From assembly GCA_037200685.1 (NCBI GenBank), contig JBBCIG010000006.1, positions 1-64,000 of the forward strand: a DNA stretch of 64,000 nucleotides, in the 5' to 3' direction. Below, piece by piece: positions 30,740 through 40,381 of this stretch. A program made the translations under genes and the position numbers. The stretch's first letter is position 1. The number at the start of each line of letters is the position of its first letter. The stretch is from JAJKIP01 sp037200685. Lineage in GTDB: Bacteria; Bacteroidota; Bacteroidia; Chitinophagales; Chitinophagaceae. The notes below the pieces were generated by a model, which saw only the letters and a list, made by a program, of their open reading frames with translations, did no database searches and had not been told where the DNA came from.

Positions 30740-31460
30740 ATGAAAATTATAACCTGGAACTGTAATATGGCTTTCAGAAAAAAAGCCGCTTTTATCCTGG
30801 AGCATAAACCAGACATTTTAATTATTGTAGAGTGTGAGCATCCAGACAAATTATTATATAAGGGCGAGACGCCAAAACCGACAGGTAGTTTATGGTTTGG
30901 AAAAAACTACCATAAAGGACTTGCAATATTTTCCTATGGCGATTATCGGTTTAAAATTCATGAAAATCATAACGAGAACTTTAAAATGATAATACCAATT
31001 GAGATTACGGGCGGGCACTTTGATTTTAATTTATTTTTGGTTTGGGCGTATAACCCGGACGATAAAGATGGAAGATATATTACTCAAAGTTTGGAAAGCT
31101 ATTAACCACTATGATGAGTTATTGACGGACAAGCCGACAATGTTGATTGGTGACTTTAACAGCAATACGATTTGGGACTACAAAAAACACAGGCTGGGCA
31201 ATCATTCGCTTGTTGTAAAACAATTAGAAAATAAAAAAATTTTCAGCACATACCATCTTTATCACAAACAAGCACAGGGTACGGAGCAACATCCGACATT
31301 TTATATGTACCGGCATAAAAACAAGCCATATCACATTGATTATTGTTTTGTCTCAGCTGAAATGTTAAACAAACTTCAATCAGTAGAAATAGGAGATTAT
31401 GACTTTTGGACAAAGTATAGCGATCACGTTCCTTTGATTGTTACATTTGACAATGCCTAA
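30740..31460 (+). CDS. Endonuclease/exonuclease/phosphatase family protein (frameshifted)
   Basis: About 240 residues. The N-terminus MKIITWNCNMAFRKKAAFIL gives the N-x-N strand. PDILIIVECEHPDK provides the metal-binding Glu. A shift near 31085-31095 joins TMLIGDFNSNTIWD (GDFN motif) and HIDYCFVSAEM (D-x-x-F). YSDHVPLIVTFD carries the SDH catalytic motif. All residues of the EEP nuclease/phosphatase fold are present once the one indel is corrected. No signal peptide, so it is cytosolic. The gene is transcribed alone between the sugar-acid operon and an RDD protein. Small EEP proteins like this act on DNA or on phosphodiesters; the substrate is unknown. Confidence 0.8.
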
Positions 31461-31533
31461 CGGGGAGAAGATCAACTATTTGATGGATGAATGCTTGCAA
31501 ACGGCTTATTGATTAAATATTTGTTTATAAGTT

Positions 31534-32058
31534 TTGAAAAAATCGATAATAATAAAAAGACTAAAAGCTTTTGCAATAGATTATTTAATTATCCTTATTT
31601 ATATAGGATTATTATTTAGCGCTACCTTACTAATTTCCAGTTTATTTCATTTGAATTTAAATAATACAAATCCTGTAACCGGGGAAATGATTTCATTTAC
31701 TTTTTTGACACTCCCGGTCATTCTTTATTTCGTAGTATGCGAGAATGGTAAAAACGCCGGTACGCAAGGCAAAAGAAAATTCGGATTGAAAATCGTAAGT
31801 AATAATTTGACGAAAGCAACCATCGGTCAGCTTTTACTACGAAACTGGTTTAAATTTCTTCCCTGGGAGCTGGCCCATTTTTTTGTATACCAGCTTTTTT
31901 ATTTCAATTCGACTAATACGACTATTCCGGGTTGGGTGTTAGCGGGTTTAATAGCGCCGCAAGTGCTTGCAATAACCTATTTGCTTTTTATCGTATTTGC
32001 CAAAAAAAATCGTAGTATCTATGAATTAATTTCTCAAACAAAGGTTATTCAACAGTAG
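31534..32058 (+). CDS. RDD family membrane protein
   Basis: Intact, 174 residues with TTG start at 31534 (KKSIIIKRLKAFAIDYLIIL). The RDD signature is seen as RLKAFAIDYLII, where A replaces the first D-flanking residue, and as NAGTQGKRKFGLKIVSNN (TxGKrxxGLkV). Four hydrophobic segments follow the usual RDD topology. Family members may be ion or proton antiporters or small transporters, but the function is not established. It follows the EEP gene by about 70 bases on the same strand and is followed by a convergent GH43 gene. No upstream regulator is visible. Confidence 0.75.
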   Translation: MKKSIIIKRLKAFAIDYLIILIYIGLLFSATLLISSLFHLNLNNTNPVTGEMISFTFLTLPVILYFVVCENGKNAGTQGKRKFGLKIVSNNLTKATIGQLLLRNWFKFLPWELAHFFVYQLFYFNSTNTTIPGWVLAGLIAPQVLAITYLLFIVFAKKNRSIYELISQTKVIQQ

Positions 32059-32148
32059 AAAACAGTATATAAGTTATACAGTGTAAGAAATACGAATAGC
32101 AAAATATTTCTCTTGCCGTATAGTCGCCTTAATTGTATAGTTTCTTTT

Positions 32149-33522
32149 TTAATCCAGCGGACTTAATTCTATATAGTCGATATTAAAATTGCCATTACCG
32201 CCGATCAGCTTTATGGTATTATTATCACCAGGATTCAACCTGGCGGTGAAACTCACCTTTTGAAACTCACCAACTTCATTTCCCGGAAACAGGTTCAGGA
32301 GCGAATAATCGATACCGTTAATAACTAGTTGCATACGTCCATAAGATGCGACCGAATAATAGATAGTAATATTGAACCTGCTATCCTTTTTTGTTCCCTG
32401 AATTTTATCAAATTGAATAAAGGACCTGCCGGAACTGGCTACATCTTTACCATGTGAGGCAAGTATGTTATTGGAAACAGTGGCGCTTCCTTCCACGGCA
32501 GCGTTCTCCGCTTCATAGCGGAAAGATTTAAGAGAAACTTGTTTTACCATTTTAACAGCTGGTACACCCGCCTTTGTCTGCTTTACCAGTTGCATACTAC
32601 CATCATCATTAAAATTCAACTCGTCAACGCATATAGATCTCAGGTTACCCTTTCCTGTGTTGGAAATGGATTGGTTATGATAAAACGCATACCACTTTCC
32701 TTTGTATTCAACAACAGAGCCGTGGTTCGTATCGCACCCCGTTGTTCCAAGAAATACTCCCCGGTACATCCAGGGCCCTAAGGGCGATGAACTCGTGGCA
32801 TATCTCAATTGATTTTCTTTGGGATTGTTATCAGCATAAGCCAGGTAATAAATTCCTGCTCTTTTAAAAACCCAGGCTGCTTCGTGAAAATCAACCAGGC
32901 CTTCCATCTTTTTCGTGGCCCCATCTATCTCGACCATATTGTCTTTGAGTTTTCCGCCCTTGCATACACTCCCTCCGCCATAATAGAAATAAGCGCTGCC
33001 GTCTGTATCAACAAATACGCATGGATCGATCATCGCATTTGAATCAAGTCCCTTGATATATCCCATAGATTTGAAATCACTGGCCGGCTTTTTACTTGTA
33101 GCAACACCTATTTTCCACGAAGAATTCCATTTGGTGTCGCTGGGATGCGGGAAATAAAAATAGTAAATACCATTTTTATAAGCACAATCAGGTGCCCACA
33201 TAAACCCACCTTCCTGCCGTCCCCATACCACCTGGCCGGCATTTAAAATCTCGCCCTCATCACGCCAATTCGCCATATCGTCTGTAGAATAGACATGATA
33301 CCTGTCCATGAGATCGCAGCCCCTGGCAGGATCGACATCATGAGAAGGATAAACGTACAAACGACCATCGGACCAGGCATGGGCAGACGGATCGGCTGTG
33401 TAGATGGTAGTAATAAATGGATTTTGGCAAAAGCAAAACGCCGGCACAACGGACAGGATAAGCAAAACGATACGCTTCCTATTTGTTCCGAATAACAATG
33501 CAGCACAACAAATTTTTTTCAT
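32149..33522 (-). CDS. Glycoside hydrolase family 43 with C-terminal carbohydrate-binding domain
   Basis: Intact, 457 residues from the Met at 33522; the frame reaches 33558, but this Met gives a signal peptide (hydrophobic IVLLILSVVPAFCFC). The five-bladed propeller has YTADPSAHAWSDGRLYVYPS (base Asp), MWAPDCAYKNGIYYFYFP, AMIDPCVFVDTDG (pKa Asp) and VDFHEAAWVFKR (acid Glu). GCDTNHGSVVEYKGKWYAFY follows. The last 130 residues form a CBM6/35-like beta-sandwich (FRYEAENAAVEGSATV, GNFNIDYIELSPLD). Likely an exo-acting arabinofuranosidase or xylosidase on plant hemicellulose, secreted. Divergent from the outer-membrane barrel at 33864, which could import its products. Confidence 0.88.
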   Translation of the reverse strand: MKKICCAALLFGTNRKRIVLLILSVVPAFCFCQNPFITTIYTADPSAHAWSDGRLYVYPSHDVDPARGCDLMDRYHVYSTDDMANWRDEGEILNAGQVVWGRQEGGFMWAPDCAYKNGIYYFYFPHPSDTKWNSSWKIGVATSKKPASDFKSMGYIKGLDSNAMIDPCVFVDTDGSAYFYYGGGSVCKGGKLKDNMVEIDGATKKMEGLVDFHEAAWVFKRAGIYYLAYADNNPKENQLRYATSSSPLGPWMYRGVFLGTTGCDTNHGSVVEYKGKWYAFYHNQSISNTGKGNLRSICVDELNFNDDGSMQLVKQTKAGVPAVKMVKQVSLKSFRYEAENAAVEGSATVSNNILASHGKDVASSGRSFIQFDKIQGTKKDSRFNITIYYSVASYGRMQLVINGIDYSLLNLFPGNEVGEFQKVSFTARLNPGDNNTIKLIGGNGNFNIDYIELSPLD

Positions 33523-33863
33523 CGTAATTAGTTTAATTCCTGGCAGGTCTTTTTGCAAAAACCGCAGGCAAGCTCCTTTTTGACGATGGATGCCGAAAAT
33601 AAATACACAAGCCTAATATTTGACTAATAAATGATTAATGAATATTCAATGCAGTTCGTATGTAATGCATTGAACCGGGCGTCGTTTATTTTTTTATGCC
33701 AGGCAACAAACGGTCTCCCCGCAATTAATGAATTATTAGTAACCTGTTAGTTCCCGTAATATATATTTACACCTTAATTTAGCAACCTAATTATCAGCTA
33801 CTTCTTACGATCGACATTCTTCAAAAAGAATTCTGCGATAGAAGCATCCAAACTGAAAGTTTT
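33523..33863. other. Divergent intergenic region, GH43 / outer-membrane barrel
   Basis: 341 bases between two divergent genes, AT-rich and without any credible frame. It should hold both promoters. A TAATTTAG stretch near 33774, one base off the Bacteroidota -7 element TAnnTTTG, is the best candidate for the plus-strand gene. A run AAGAATTCTGCGAT lies just upstream of its ATG. No clear operator palindrome was seen. Confidence 0.4.
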
Positions 33864-36587
33864 ATGCCCAAACGCTTATTGCTATTATTTGCGCTGATTT
33901 TTATTTGTTTAGCTGGCTTTACACAAAAAACGTTACATGTTTCCGGGAAGCTGATAGATTCATCAGGTGTGCAGTTGGGTAATACTACTATTAAACTGAC
34001 TTCGGAAACGGACAGCTTAACAGGGATAACAGATAATACGGGTGCTTTCGCATTCAACCTGCGCTTTAAAGCGATAGTTACGATAGAAATAACAAGAATT
34101 GGCTATGCAACTTATCGGAAACAATACCGGAATGCAGAACCTGTTCTAAAGTTGGGTACCATTATACTTCTGCAAGAACCCGAAACAATGGGTGAAGTGA
34201 TCGTCCGGTCTGTTAGCCCCATTTTAATAAAAGAAGACACGGTACAATTCAATGTTTCTTCGTATAAAGTGAGGGAAGGAGCCCCGGTAGAAGACGTAGT
34301 CAAAAAATTACCCGGAGTAACGGTAGATAAAGACGGCCAGGTAACCGCACAGGGTAAGCCGGTGGCACGCATCCGTGTAAATGGAAAAGATTTCTTTGGA
34401 GGTGATGTTCAAACGGCGCTTCAAAATCTGCCCGCGGACGTTATTGAAAACATCCAGATTATTGACGATTATGGTGACCAGGCCAATTTATCGGGTATTA
34501 AAAGCAATGAACCGGAAAAAATAATCAATATCAACATTCGCAAAGACAAAAACCATGGTCGTTTCGGAACCGCAACCGCCGCAGCAGGCGATCAACATCG
34601 TTATGCAGGAGCGCTCATGGGAAATTATTTCAAAGATCAGCAACAGGTTTCTGTTATCGGCGCCATCAACAATACCAATGCGAACCTTTTTAATTTTAAC
34701 GGGGGTGGAAATGGCGGCGGGGCCAGGGGCGTAAATTTCGGAAATGCGGAAAGAGCGCTGAATGGCGGAAATGGTATCAGCACCTCAAAGTCAGCGGGCT
34801 TTAATTACAAAGACAACTGGGGGAGTAAAATAGCGGTGAACGGCAGTTATAGTTTTACCTCCCGTAATACTTCTTCCAGCAGTGTTTCGCAGCAACAGGA
34901 TATTAATCCTGCTAATATCCGTTTCACCGAAAGAATAAGCGAAAGAAATTTTACAGACGTAAACCATCGTGCGACATTTAATATGGAATACAGGATGGAT
35001 TCGATGAATTTTTTAAAAGTTTCGCCCTACCTGTCCTTATCCTCTTCCGAATCAGCAGGAAGCGGTCAATCGGCTATCAGCCGCAAAGGTTATTATACAT
35101 TCAACAAGAGTGAATCATCCTCGTCTTCCAAAGCGCCTAATGGCGGAACGGATCTTTTATTTAATCATAAGTTTTCCAAACGCGGACGCAATATCAGTTT
35201 GTTTACCAGTATCAACTATTCTTACCGGAACCAGTATCAACGAACAAAAAATAATTATGCGAATGACGATTCCACCTTTGTTCCTGTTTTGCATAAGGAT
35301 ACCATTCAGCAGCAGCATGTTGATATTATGAACCGGAACCTTCGCACGGTTGTGAAGTTGTCTTATACGGAACCAATAGCGAACAACACTTTCCTGGAAT
35401 TGAGTTATGAATGGAACCGTTCGGCTACCAACAATAAAAGAACAGTGGAAGATATTGACCCGGTGTCGCTCGTCCCCTCCTACAACGATGTTCAAAGCAA
35501 CTATTTCAATTACCAGTTTGTAACAAACAGGATAGGTTTGAACATTAAAGGAAACCATCCGAAATATTATTATGTAATAGGAGTGGTGTCACAACCTTCT
35601 GCTTTAAGCGGGCAGTCGGTCAGTAAGCGTATTAATACAGAATACAATCATATCAGCTGGCTGCCGGTAGGGCGTTTCGTTTATAATTTTGCAAAAAGTC
35701 ATAATCTTACGATTACATATAATGGCAATAGCCGCGAACCGGAATTTATGCAGATACAGCCGGTTACCGACAGTTCAAACCTGAATAACATCATTATCGG
35801 TAACCCGGATCTGCAGGCGGAGTTAACCCGTAGATTTGGTATTCAATACAATAAATTTGATAACAAAACAGGCCGCTCGTTATTTACCAACTTCTTTTTT
35901 AACCAAACGGATAACAAGATTGTATATAACAGGGTTAACAATGCTTCAGGAACGGGACGAACCACCAGCTACCTGAATACAAATGGATTCTACAATGTGA
36001 ATGCTGATGGGTCGATGACAAGGCCTTTTAGTAACAAGCGATTTTTTATAACTGTCGCTTTCAACGGCAGCTACGGCAACAACATATCATTTACAGACAA
36101 TCAGCGGAACAAAGGGAACAACTGGAGTGTGCGGCCTTCCACGAATTTCAGGATAGATATCGCTGATAAAATTGACGCGGCTGTAAGCGCATCATACACC
36201 ATCTACCATACCACTACCCGCTATACCAGCTTTACGAATACGACCAAAGCCAGGATTTTAAATTTGGGTATTAATGGGAAAACTTATTTTTTTAAAGATT
36301 TTACCATTGGTTATGATCTGAATAAAATCATCAACTATGGTTTTAGTAACAATGTAAGCAGCAATCCTACCATCCTGAATGTTTTTACAGAGTATCGTTT
36401 CTTAAAAAAACGGCATGCTACCGTAAGGTTACAGGGGTTTGATTTGTTTAATCAAAATGAAGGTATCAGCAGGACTATTAACGAAACAACTATCACAGAT
36501 AGCCGAAACAACAGGTTAGCCCGGTATTTTCTTCTTTCGTTCAATTTTCGGCTACAACAGTTTGGTGGAAACCGGGAGAGAGGCTGA
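33864..36587 (+). CDS. Outer-membrane beta-barrel receptor with carboxypeptidase-regulatory-like domain
   Basis: Intact, 907 residues. Signal peptide MPKRLLLLFALIFICLAGFT. Residues 25-95 form a CarboxypepD_reg-like beta-sandwich (VSGKLIDSSGVQLGNTTIKL). Then comes a plug-like segment (VEDVVKKLPGVTVDKDGQVT, GKPVARIRVNGKDFFGGDV) as in TonB-dependent receptors, and a long barrel with alternating strands and aromatic girdles. The C-terminal strand ends in FNFRLQQFG. No TonB box was spotted. It belongs to the OMP_b-brl_3-type family rather than to SusC proper, and no SusD gene is adjacent. The likely role is uptake or binding of a large substrate in the outer membrane. GH43 lies upstream in divergent orientation. 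Confidence 0.82.
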   Translation: MPKRLLLLFALIFICLAGFTQKTLHVSGKLIDSSGVQLGNTTIKLTSETDSLTGITDNTGAFAFNLRFKAIVTIEITRIGYATYRKQYRNAEPVLKLGTIILLQEPETMGEVIVRSVSPILIKEDTVQFNVSSYKVREGAPVEDVVKKLPGVTVDKDGQVTAQGKPVARIRVNGKDFFGGDVQTALQNLPADVIENIQIIDDYGDQANLSGIKSNEPEKIININIRKDKNHGRFGTATAAAGDQHRYAGALMGNYFKDQQQVSVIGAINNTNANLFNFNGGGNGGGARGVNFGNAERALNGGNGISTSKSAGFNYKDNWGSKIAVNGSYSFTSRNTSSSSVSQQQDINPANIRFTERISERNFTDVNHRATFNMEYRMDSMNFLKVSPYLSLSSSESAGSGQSAISRKGYYTFNKSESSSSSKAPNGGTDLLFNHKFSKRGRNISLFTSINYSYRNQYQRTKNNYANDDSTFVPVLHKDTIQQQHVDIMNRNLRTVVKLSYTEPIANNTFLELSYEWNRSATNNKRTVEDIDPVSLVPSYNDVQSNYFNYQFVTNRIGLNIKGNHPKYYYVIGVVSQPSALSGQSVSKRINTEYNHISWLPVGRFVYNFAKSHNLTITYNGNSREPEFMQIQPVTDSSNLNNIIIGNPDLQAELTRRFGIQYNKFDNKTGRSLFTNFFFNQTDNKIVYNRVNNASGTGRTTSYLNTNGFYNVNADGSMTRPFSNKRFFITVAFNGSYGNNISFTDNQRNKGNNWSVRPSTNFRIDIADKIDAAVSASYTIYHTTTRYTSFTNTTKARILNLGINGKTYFFKDFTIGYDLNKIINYGFSNNVSSNPTILNVFTEYRFLKKRHATVRLQGFDLFNQNEGISRTINETTITDSRNNRLARYFLLSFNFRLQQFGGNRERG

Positions 36588-36664
36588 CCGATGACCGAGG
36601 CGTTGATGGTTGAATTATTTGATTGTTCAATGCCTAACTTATCCGGCTCAGCCAGCGTCTTTTA

Positions 36665-37132
36665 TTATTTTTTTACAGGATATTCCCTGATGAATTTTGG
36701 AGCATCTACCCCTTCAGTATAAAGAAATGTAATTAAGAGTTTGGCAGGTTCTGTCGCACTTAAATTCTTGGTAAACACATGAAGAGAATAGGGTGGCTCG
36801 TGCAAAACCTGGCCTTTAGTATAAGTTATTGGTTGATCATTACCTAATCGATGTTGTATTGTTCCTTCAATAACATAAATAAACACTTCCGCTCCATGGC
36901 GATGGGCAATTGTATCAGCCTGGCCCGGCGCCATAATGTACTCGTTAACCCTGTATCTTTTATTAACAAGACCGCTATCTGTTAACGCTTTATCGATGAG
37001 ACGGGTGTTGCTGCTTTTTGCAACGGGTGCATGCATCGCAGCGTGGGGATCTGATTGGGCAAAAGTATTGGTAACAAAAAATGAAGTGAATAGAATTGCA
37101 GAAAAAACGATTATTCTCCTGGTGTTTTTCAT
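36665..37132 (-). CDS. Secreted cupin-domain protein
   Basis: Intact, 155 residues. Signal peptide MKNTRRIIVFSAILFTSFFV, likely cut after TFAQ. The single cupin barrel has the metal site HRHGAEVFIYVIEGTIQHRL (HxH, E) and, further on, PPYSLHVFTKN (final His). It is probably a periplasmic small-molecule-binding or isomerising enzyme. Minus strand, between the barrel gene and the DUF5703 gene and separated from the latter by a terminator hairpin, so it is expressed on its own. The role in sugar use is inferred from context only. Confidence 0.8.
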   Translation of the reverse strand: MKNTRRIIVFSAILFTSFFVTNTFAQSDPHAAMHAPVAKSSNTRLIDKALTDSGLVNKRYRVNEYIMAPGQADTIAHRHGAEVFIYVIEGTIQHRLGNDQPITYTKGQVLHEPPYSLHVFTKNLSATEPAKLLITFLYTEGVDAPKFIREYPVKK

Positions 37133-37183
37133 TTTATTAAAGGTTTTAAAGATGATAATTTATGGTATGGTTAAGAATAAAAA

Positions 37184-37207
37184 TCCCCTGAAAATATTTT
37201 TCAGGGA
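37184..37207 (-). terminator. Rho-independent terminator of the DUF5703 gene
   Basis: Hairpin with arms TCCCCTGAAAA and TTTTCAGGGA (one bulged C) and a TAT loop, 50 bases after the stop of the minus-strand glycosidase. In the minus direction the stem is followed by ATTTTTATTC, a T-rich tract as expected for an intrinsic terminator. Confidence 0.6.
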
Positions 37208-37257
37208 ATAGCAGATCTGAATTATAAATGATTATTCACTTCTTTGATTTATCGTAG

Positions 37258-39447
37258 TTATTTTGACATGTCGATCACATCAGCTTTTCGAATAGCAGGA
37301 ATAACCACCAGGTCAATTAATTTGCCATCTTTTATTTTGCCTTGTACTGTTGTATTGTAAGGAGCATTTAATTTAAAATCAGTATCCCATTCTTTTGGCC
37401 AGGCCGGAAGCAGTATTATCTTTTTGCCATCCGTCTGCATCAACATTTCCTGTAAGCCATGCTCGCCATTTCCACCATTATCCTGGTCAGGCATATAATC
37501 ATGTCCCCGTGCCCAAAAAGCTGGAAATTTTAATGAAGGATCTTTCCTCGTGAGGTTGAATGAAACATATGACCTCGCTACAATCAGTTAATCCAAGCAT
37601 CGCTGCCTGTATTGGGTCTTGTGCCCAGCAACCCATATCCTTTTTACCACTAAATACACGAGCATTAAAAGTATTTATAGCCATTTGCAAACCAGGTTTG
37701 GATACGCCATACAACCGAAAGGGAAAAATTGCATACAACTCAGGGTTTTCAGAATTTTTTGGTTTCTCTGTTTGCGGTCCGGTATAAGGCAATAATACCT
37801 GTTTACCATCCTTTTCCCCTACAGGTAACTCAGGAAGTTCCTTGTAGAGACGCTGCCATTGTTCATGTAATTTGATATCCGTAAGATCAGCAGGAAGTGC
37901 AATTAGTCTTTTTAAAATAACGTGAAGCGCTGCAATATCCGGTGCAGGATTATGTGTTTTCCAGAATTGCTCGATAGAATTAAGCGAATCAAGCAACAAT
38001 TTTCCTTGATTATCCCGTGTAAAATGCTGGTCATAGAATGTAATGCCACCGGATGCCACAGGCAGGAGTATATCCTTAACAAATTTCTTGTCACCAGTAA
38101 AATCATAATAATCAAGCATCATCATGCTTATTTCAAGTATGGGAAGAAAATAATGGTCCGTCCAGCTTTCTTTAGTTTCCGGGCCTACGTATTTTAATCC
38201 ACCCCAGAATGGTGCTGTCTCACCAAAGTAAACTCCATCATGATTGTAGAATTTTTTTACCTGGGCGGCGTTATCGGCTACAATACCCGCATACATTTTA
38301 AATAGGGGAAGCATTTCATCAAAGTCACCTGCTTTCAATCGCGGCCAGTACATATGCCGTGTATTCTGAAACCAGTATTGTCCGCCCCACTCACGGAAAT
38401 CAGCATCGATTTTCACAGTTGATCTTCCGCTCCTGTATTCAGGATTATCTACCACAAAAAGAGAACCGTTGAATTTTATCGGGTATGCTCCTCTACCTGC
38501 ACATGCTGTAATGAAACGTTGAAGCACATAACCCTGGTTCACCTTGCTTGCAGTCGTATCTCCGTGGATGAATATCCAGCTGCGATGCCAGAATTTGTCC
38601 CACCATTGCTGATGCGCCAAACGTGTTTGTTCCAGTTTAAGTTGATTCAATTTTATTACCTGGTTATTTAACCGGGATAACCAATTCTCTTTTGTTAGAT
38701 TTTTTGTAGTTAAAGGATAAATAGAGATCAGTTGTGAAGTGCCTGCATTGGCAGATTCCAGCGTAACATTATCCTGGCTTACCAAACCTTTCCCTTCAAT
38801 GGATCCTCCAAAGATAAAACCACGTATATGCGGATCGGAATTAGATGGGTTTTCATGATACCATGTAATTTTATTTTCCTTGTTGGTGAGAGTGGTATCC
38901 CCGCTGCCCATGCGCCAGTTCTCTAACGCAACTTTTACCGAAACGGGATTTACACTTTTTGATTCAACCCTGATAACAGGATTATTTGCATCTACCCATA
39001 CCCTAAGTGTTACACCAGTTGCATCGGTTCCTTCCTTTACTATTATTTCACTGTTGCTCAACCGGAGTACCTGGCTAAATGTTGCATCCTGTCCCAACGG
39101 ATTCGGGTTTACCGATACTCGTACCTTCCCTAATTTCATCAACACTCCACCCTCCTTTACCCAGGCATTTTTTTCGTTTGGCGCCGGCGCTCCCCATGAA
39201 TCGGTTTTAGCAATAAAAAACATAGATCGCCATTTTGTTCAACCCAAACATTCAAGGCAATATCACCATTTCCAAGCGGCATAGATTGTGACGAGGTTGG
39301 GCCAGGAACGTTCCAACTTACATTATATGTATCCAGCCATGGTTTAATATCTATGGCTTTTTTATTTTGACCGTTAGCAGCAGTACTGGCCATACCAATA
39401 CCTGTTATCGCTATTAGTACCAGTTTAACGAATAGTTTTGTGTTCAC
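37258..39447 (-). CDS. DUF5703/GH95-like glycoside hydrolase (frameshifted)
   Basis: About 730 residues with signal-like MNTKLFVKLVLIAITGIGMA. The N-terminal sandwich begins YNVSWNVPGPTSSQSMPLGN and continues GDIALNVWVEQNGDLCFLL. A shift near 39190-39220 joins AKTDSWGAPAPNEKNAW and LKLGKVRVSVNP. The (alpha/alpha)6 barrel shows FREWGGQYWFQNTRHMYWPR and YFGETAPFWGGLKYVGPETK. A second shift near 37520-37560 leads to the C-terminal domain (GNGEHGLQEMLMQTDGKKII, WPKEWDTDFKL) typical of GH95-related enzymes. Secreted. Predicted to cleave alpha-linked deoxysugars or galactosides; the specificity is unknown. It follows the DUF1080 gene at 39581-40340 on the same strand. Confidence 0.75.
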
Positions 39448-39580
39448 TTATGTTTGATTTTATTAAGGTTAGATCCGAAAGCTATTTTGCTAAAGACAGT
39501 TATTACTATGAGATTATTGAAGACAGAGATATCTCCGTTGATCAATAAAATGATGCCGGTGAATTATTAAAAAATTATTG

Positions 39581-40340
39581 CTACAATTTTTTAATCTTAA
39601 TATTTCTCCATGAGCTTGATCCCGGGTGTTCCTGTAATGCAATTTTACCTTTTGCCATTTTAGCAAAGTCGGCGAAGTCCTTATGGGCTGACCATTGCGA
39701 CCAGGTCTGCCGAATTTACTTTTAGCTACCAATGCATTCCATTCCGCACTTCCAATTTTGCCCGTCGAATGTTTGGGTTCCATTCAACCATAAAGTAAGA
39801 TGACCTTTATTTTGTAAAATTCTTACCTGGTTCCATTCACCTACAGGCTTGGGTTTAGAAACGGCTGCGGACCCGGCAATATCATATAAACAACCGGCGA
39901 GGTGTGTTTCAGGACTTTTATCTGCGCCATCAATATTATCCAGCACCTGCATTTCGGGGCCGTTAAAAAAAGTAGCATTGTATTTACGATCTTCCTGGAT
40001 GTCGAAAATAATTCCGCTGTTACTTCCTTTTTACCACTTTCCACTCCAGCCTGAAGTCAAAATTTTCAAACTCTTCATTGGTTACAATATCTCCTCCTCC
40101 TGTTCTTCCTGTGGCAGGAACAAAAGTGATAGCTCCATCCTGTACCTGCCATTTGGAACCTACAGTATCCTGCAGGTAGGTATGCCAGCCGTTGGTGGAT
40201 TTGCCGTCAAATAATAATTTCCATCCGTCATTTTCTTCTTTTTTACTAAGTGTATTGATGGATGATTTTGTAGTGGTACAAAATACATTCAAGAACAAAA
40301 GGCTGCCGATACATAGTGCTACATTCAATCGTCTTCTCAT
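39581..40340 (-). CDS. DUF1080 (3-keto-disaccharide hydrolase-like) lipoprotein-like protein (frameshifted)
   Basis: About 253 residues: N-terminal signal MRRRLNVALCIGSLLFLNVF with a possible lipobox (NVFC). The DUF1080 concanavalin-like domain shows GWKLLFDGKSTNGWHTYLQD, WQVQDGAITFVPATG and EFENFDFRLEWKV. Past a shift near 40025 comes NSGIIFDIQEDRKYNATFFN, then GPEMQVLDNIDGADKS and PVGEWNQVRILQNKGHLTLW. Shifts near 39735 and 39660 lead to GSSSWRNIKIKKL, the standard DUF1080 end, at 39581. The family includes hydrolases of 3-keto-glucosides and many glycan-binding proteins. A second DUF1080 gene lies at 44768. Operon with the PQQ-type gene upstream. Confidence 0.75.
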
Positions 40341-40381
40341 AATTGGTTTTTATTAATTTTTTAAAATAAAAAGTATTCGAT

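Noticed and set aside
33864..36587. SusC/SusD polysaccharide-utilisation pair
   Set aside because: No SusD-like lipoprotein follows, and the barrel protein is of the general outer-membrane type with a carboxypeptidase-regulatory-like domain.
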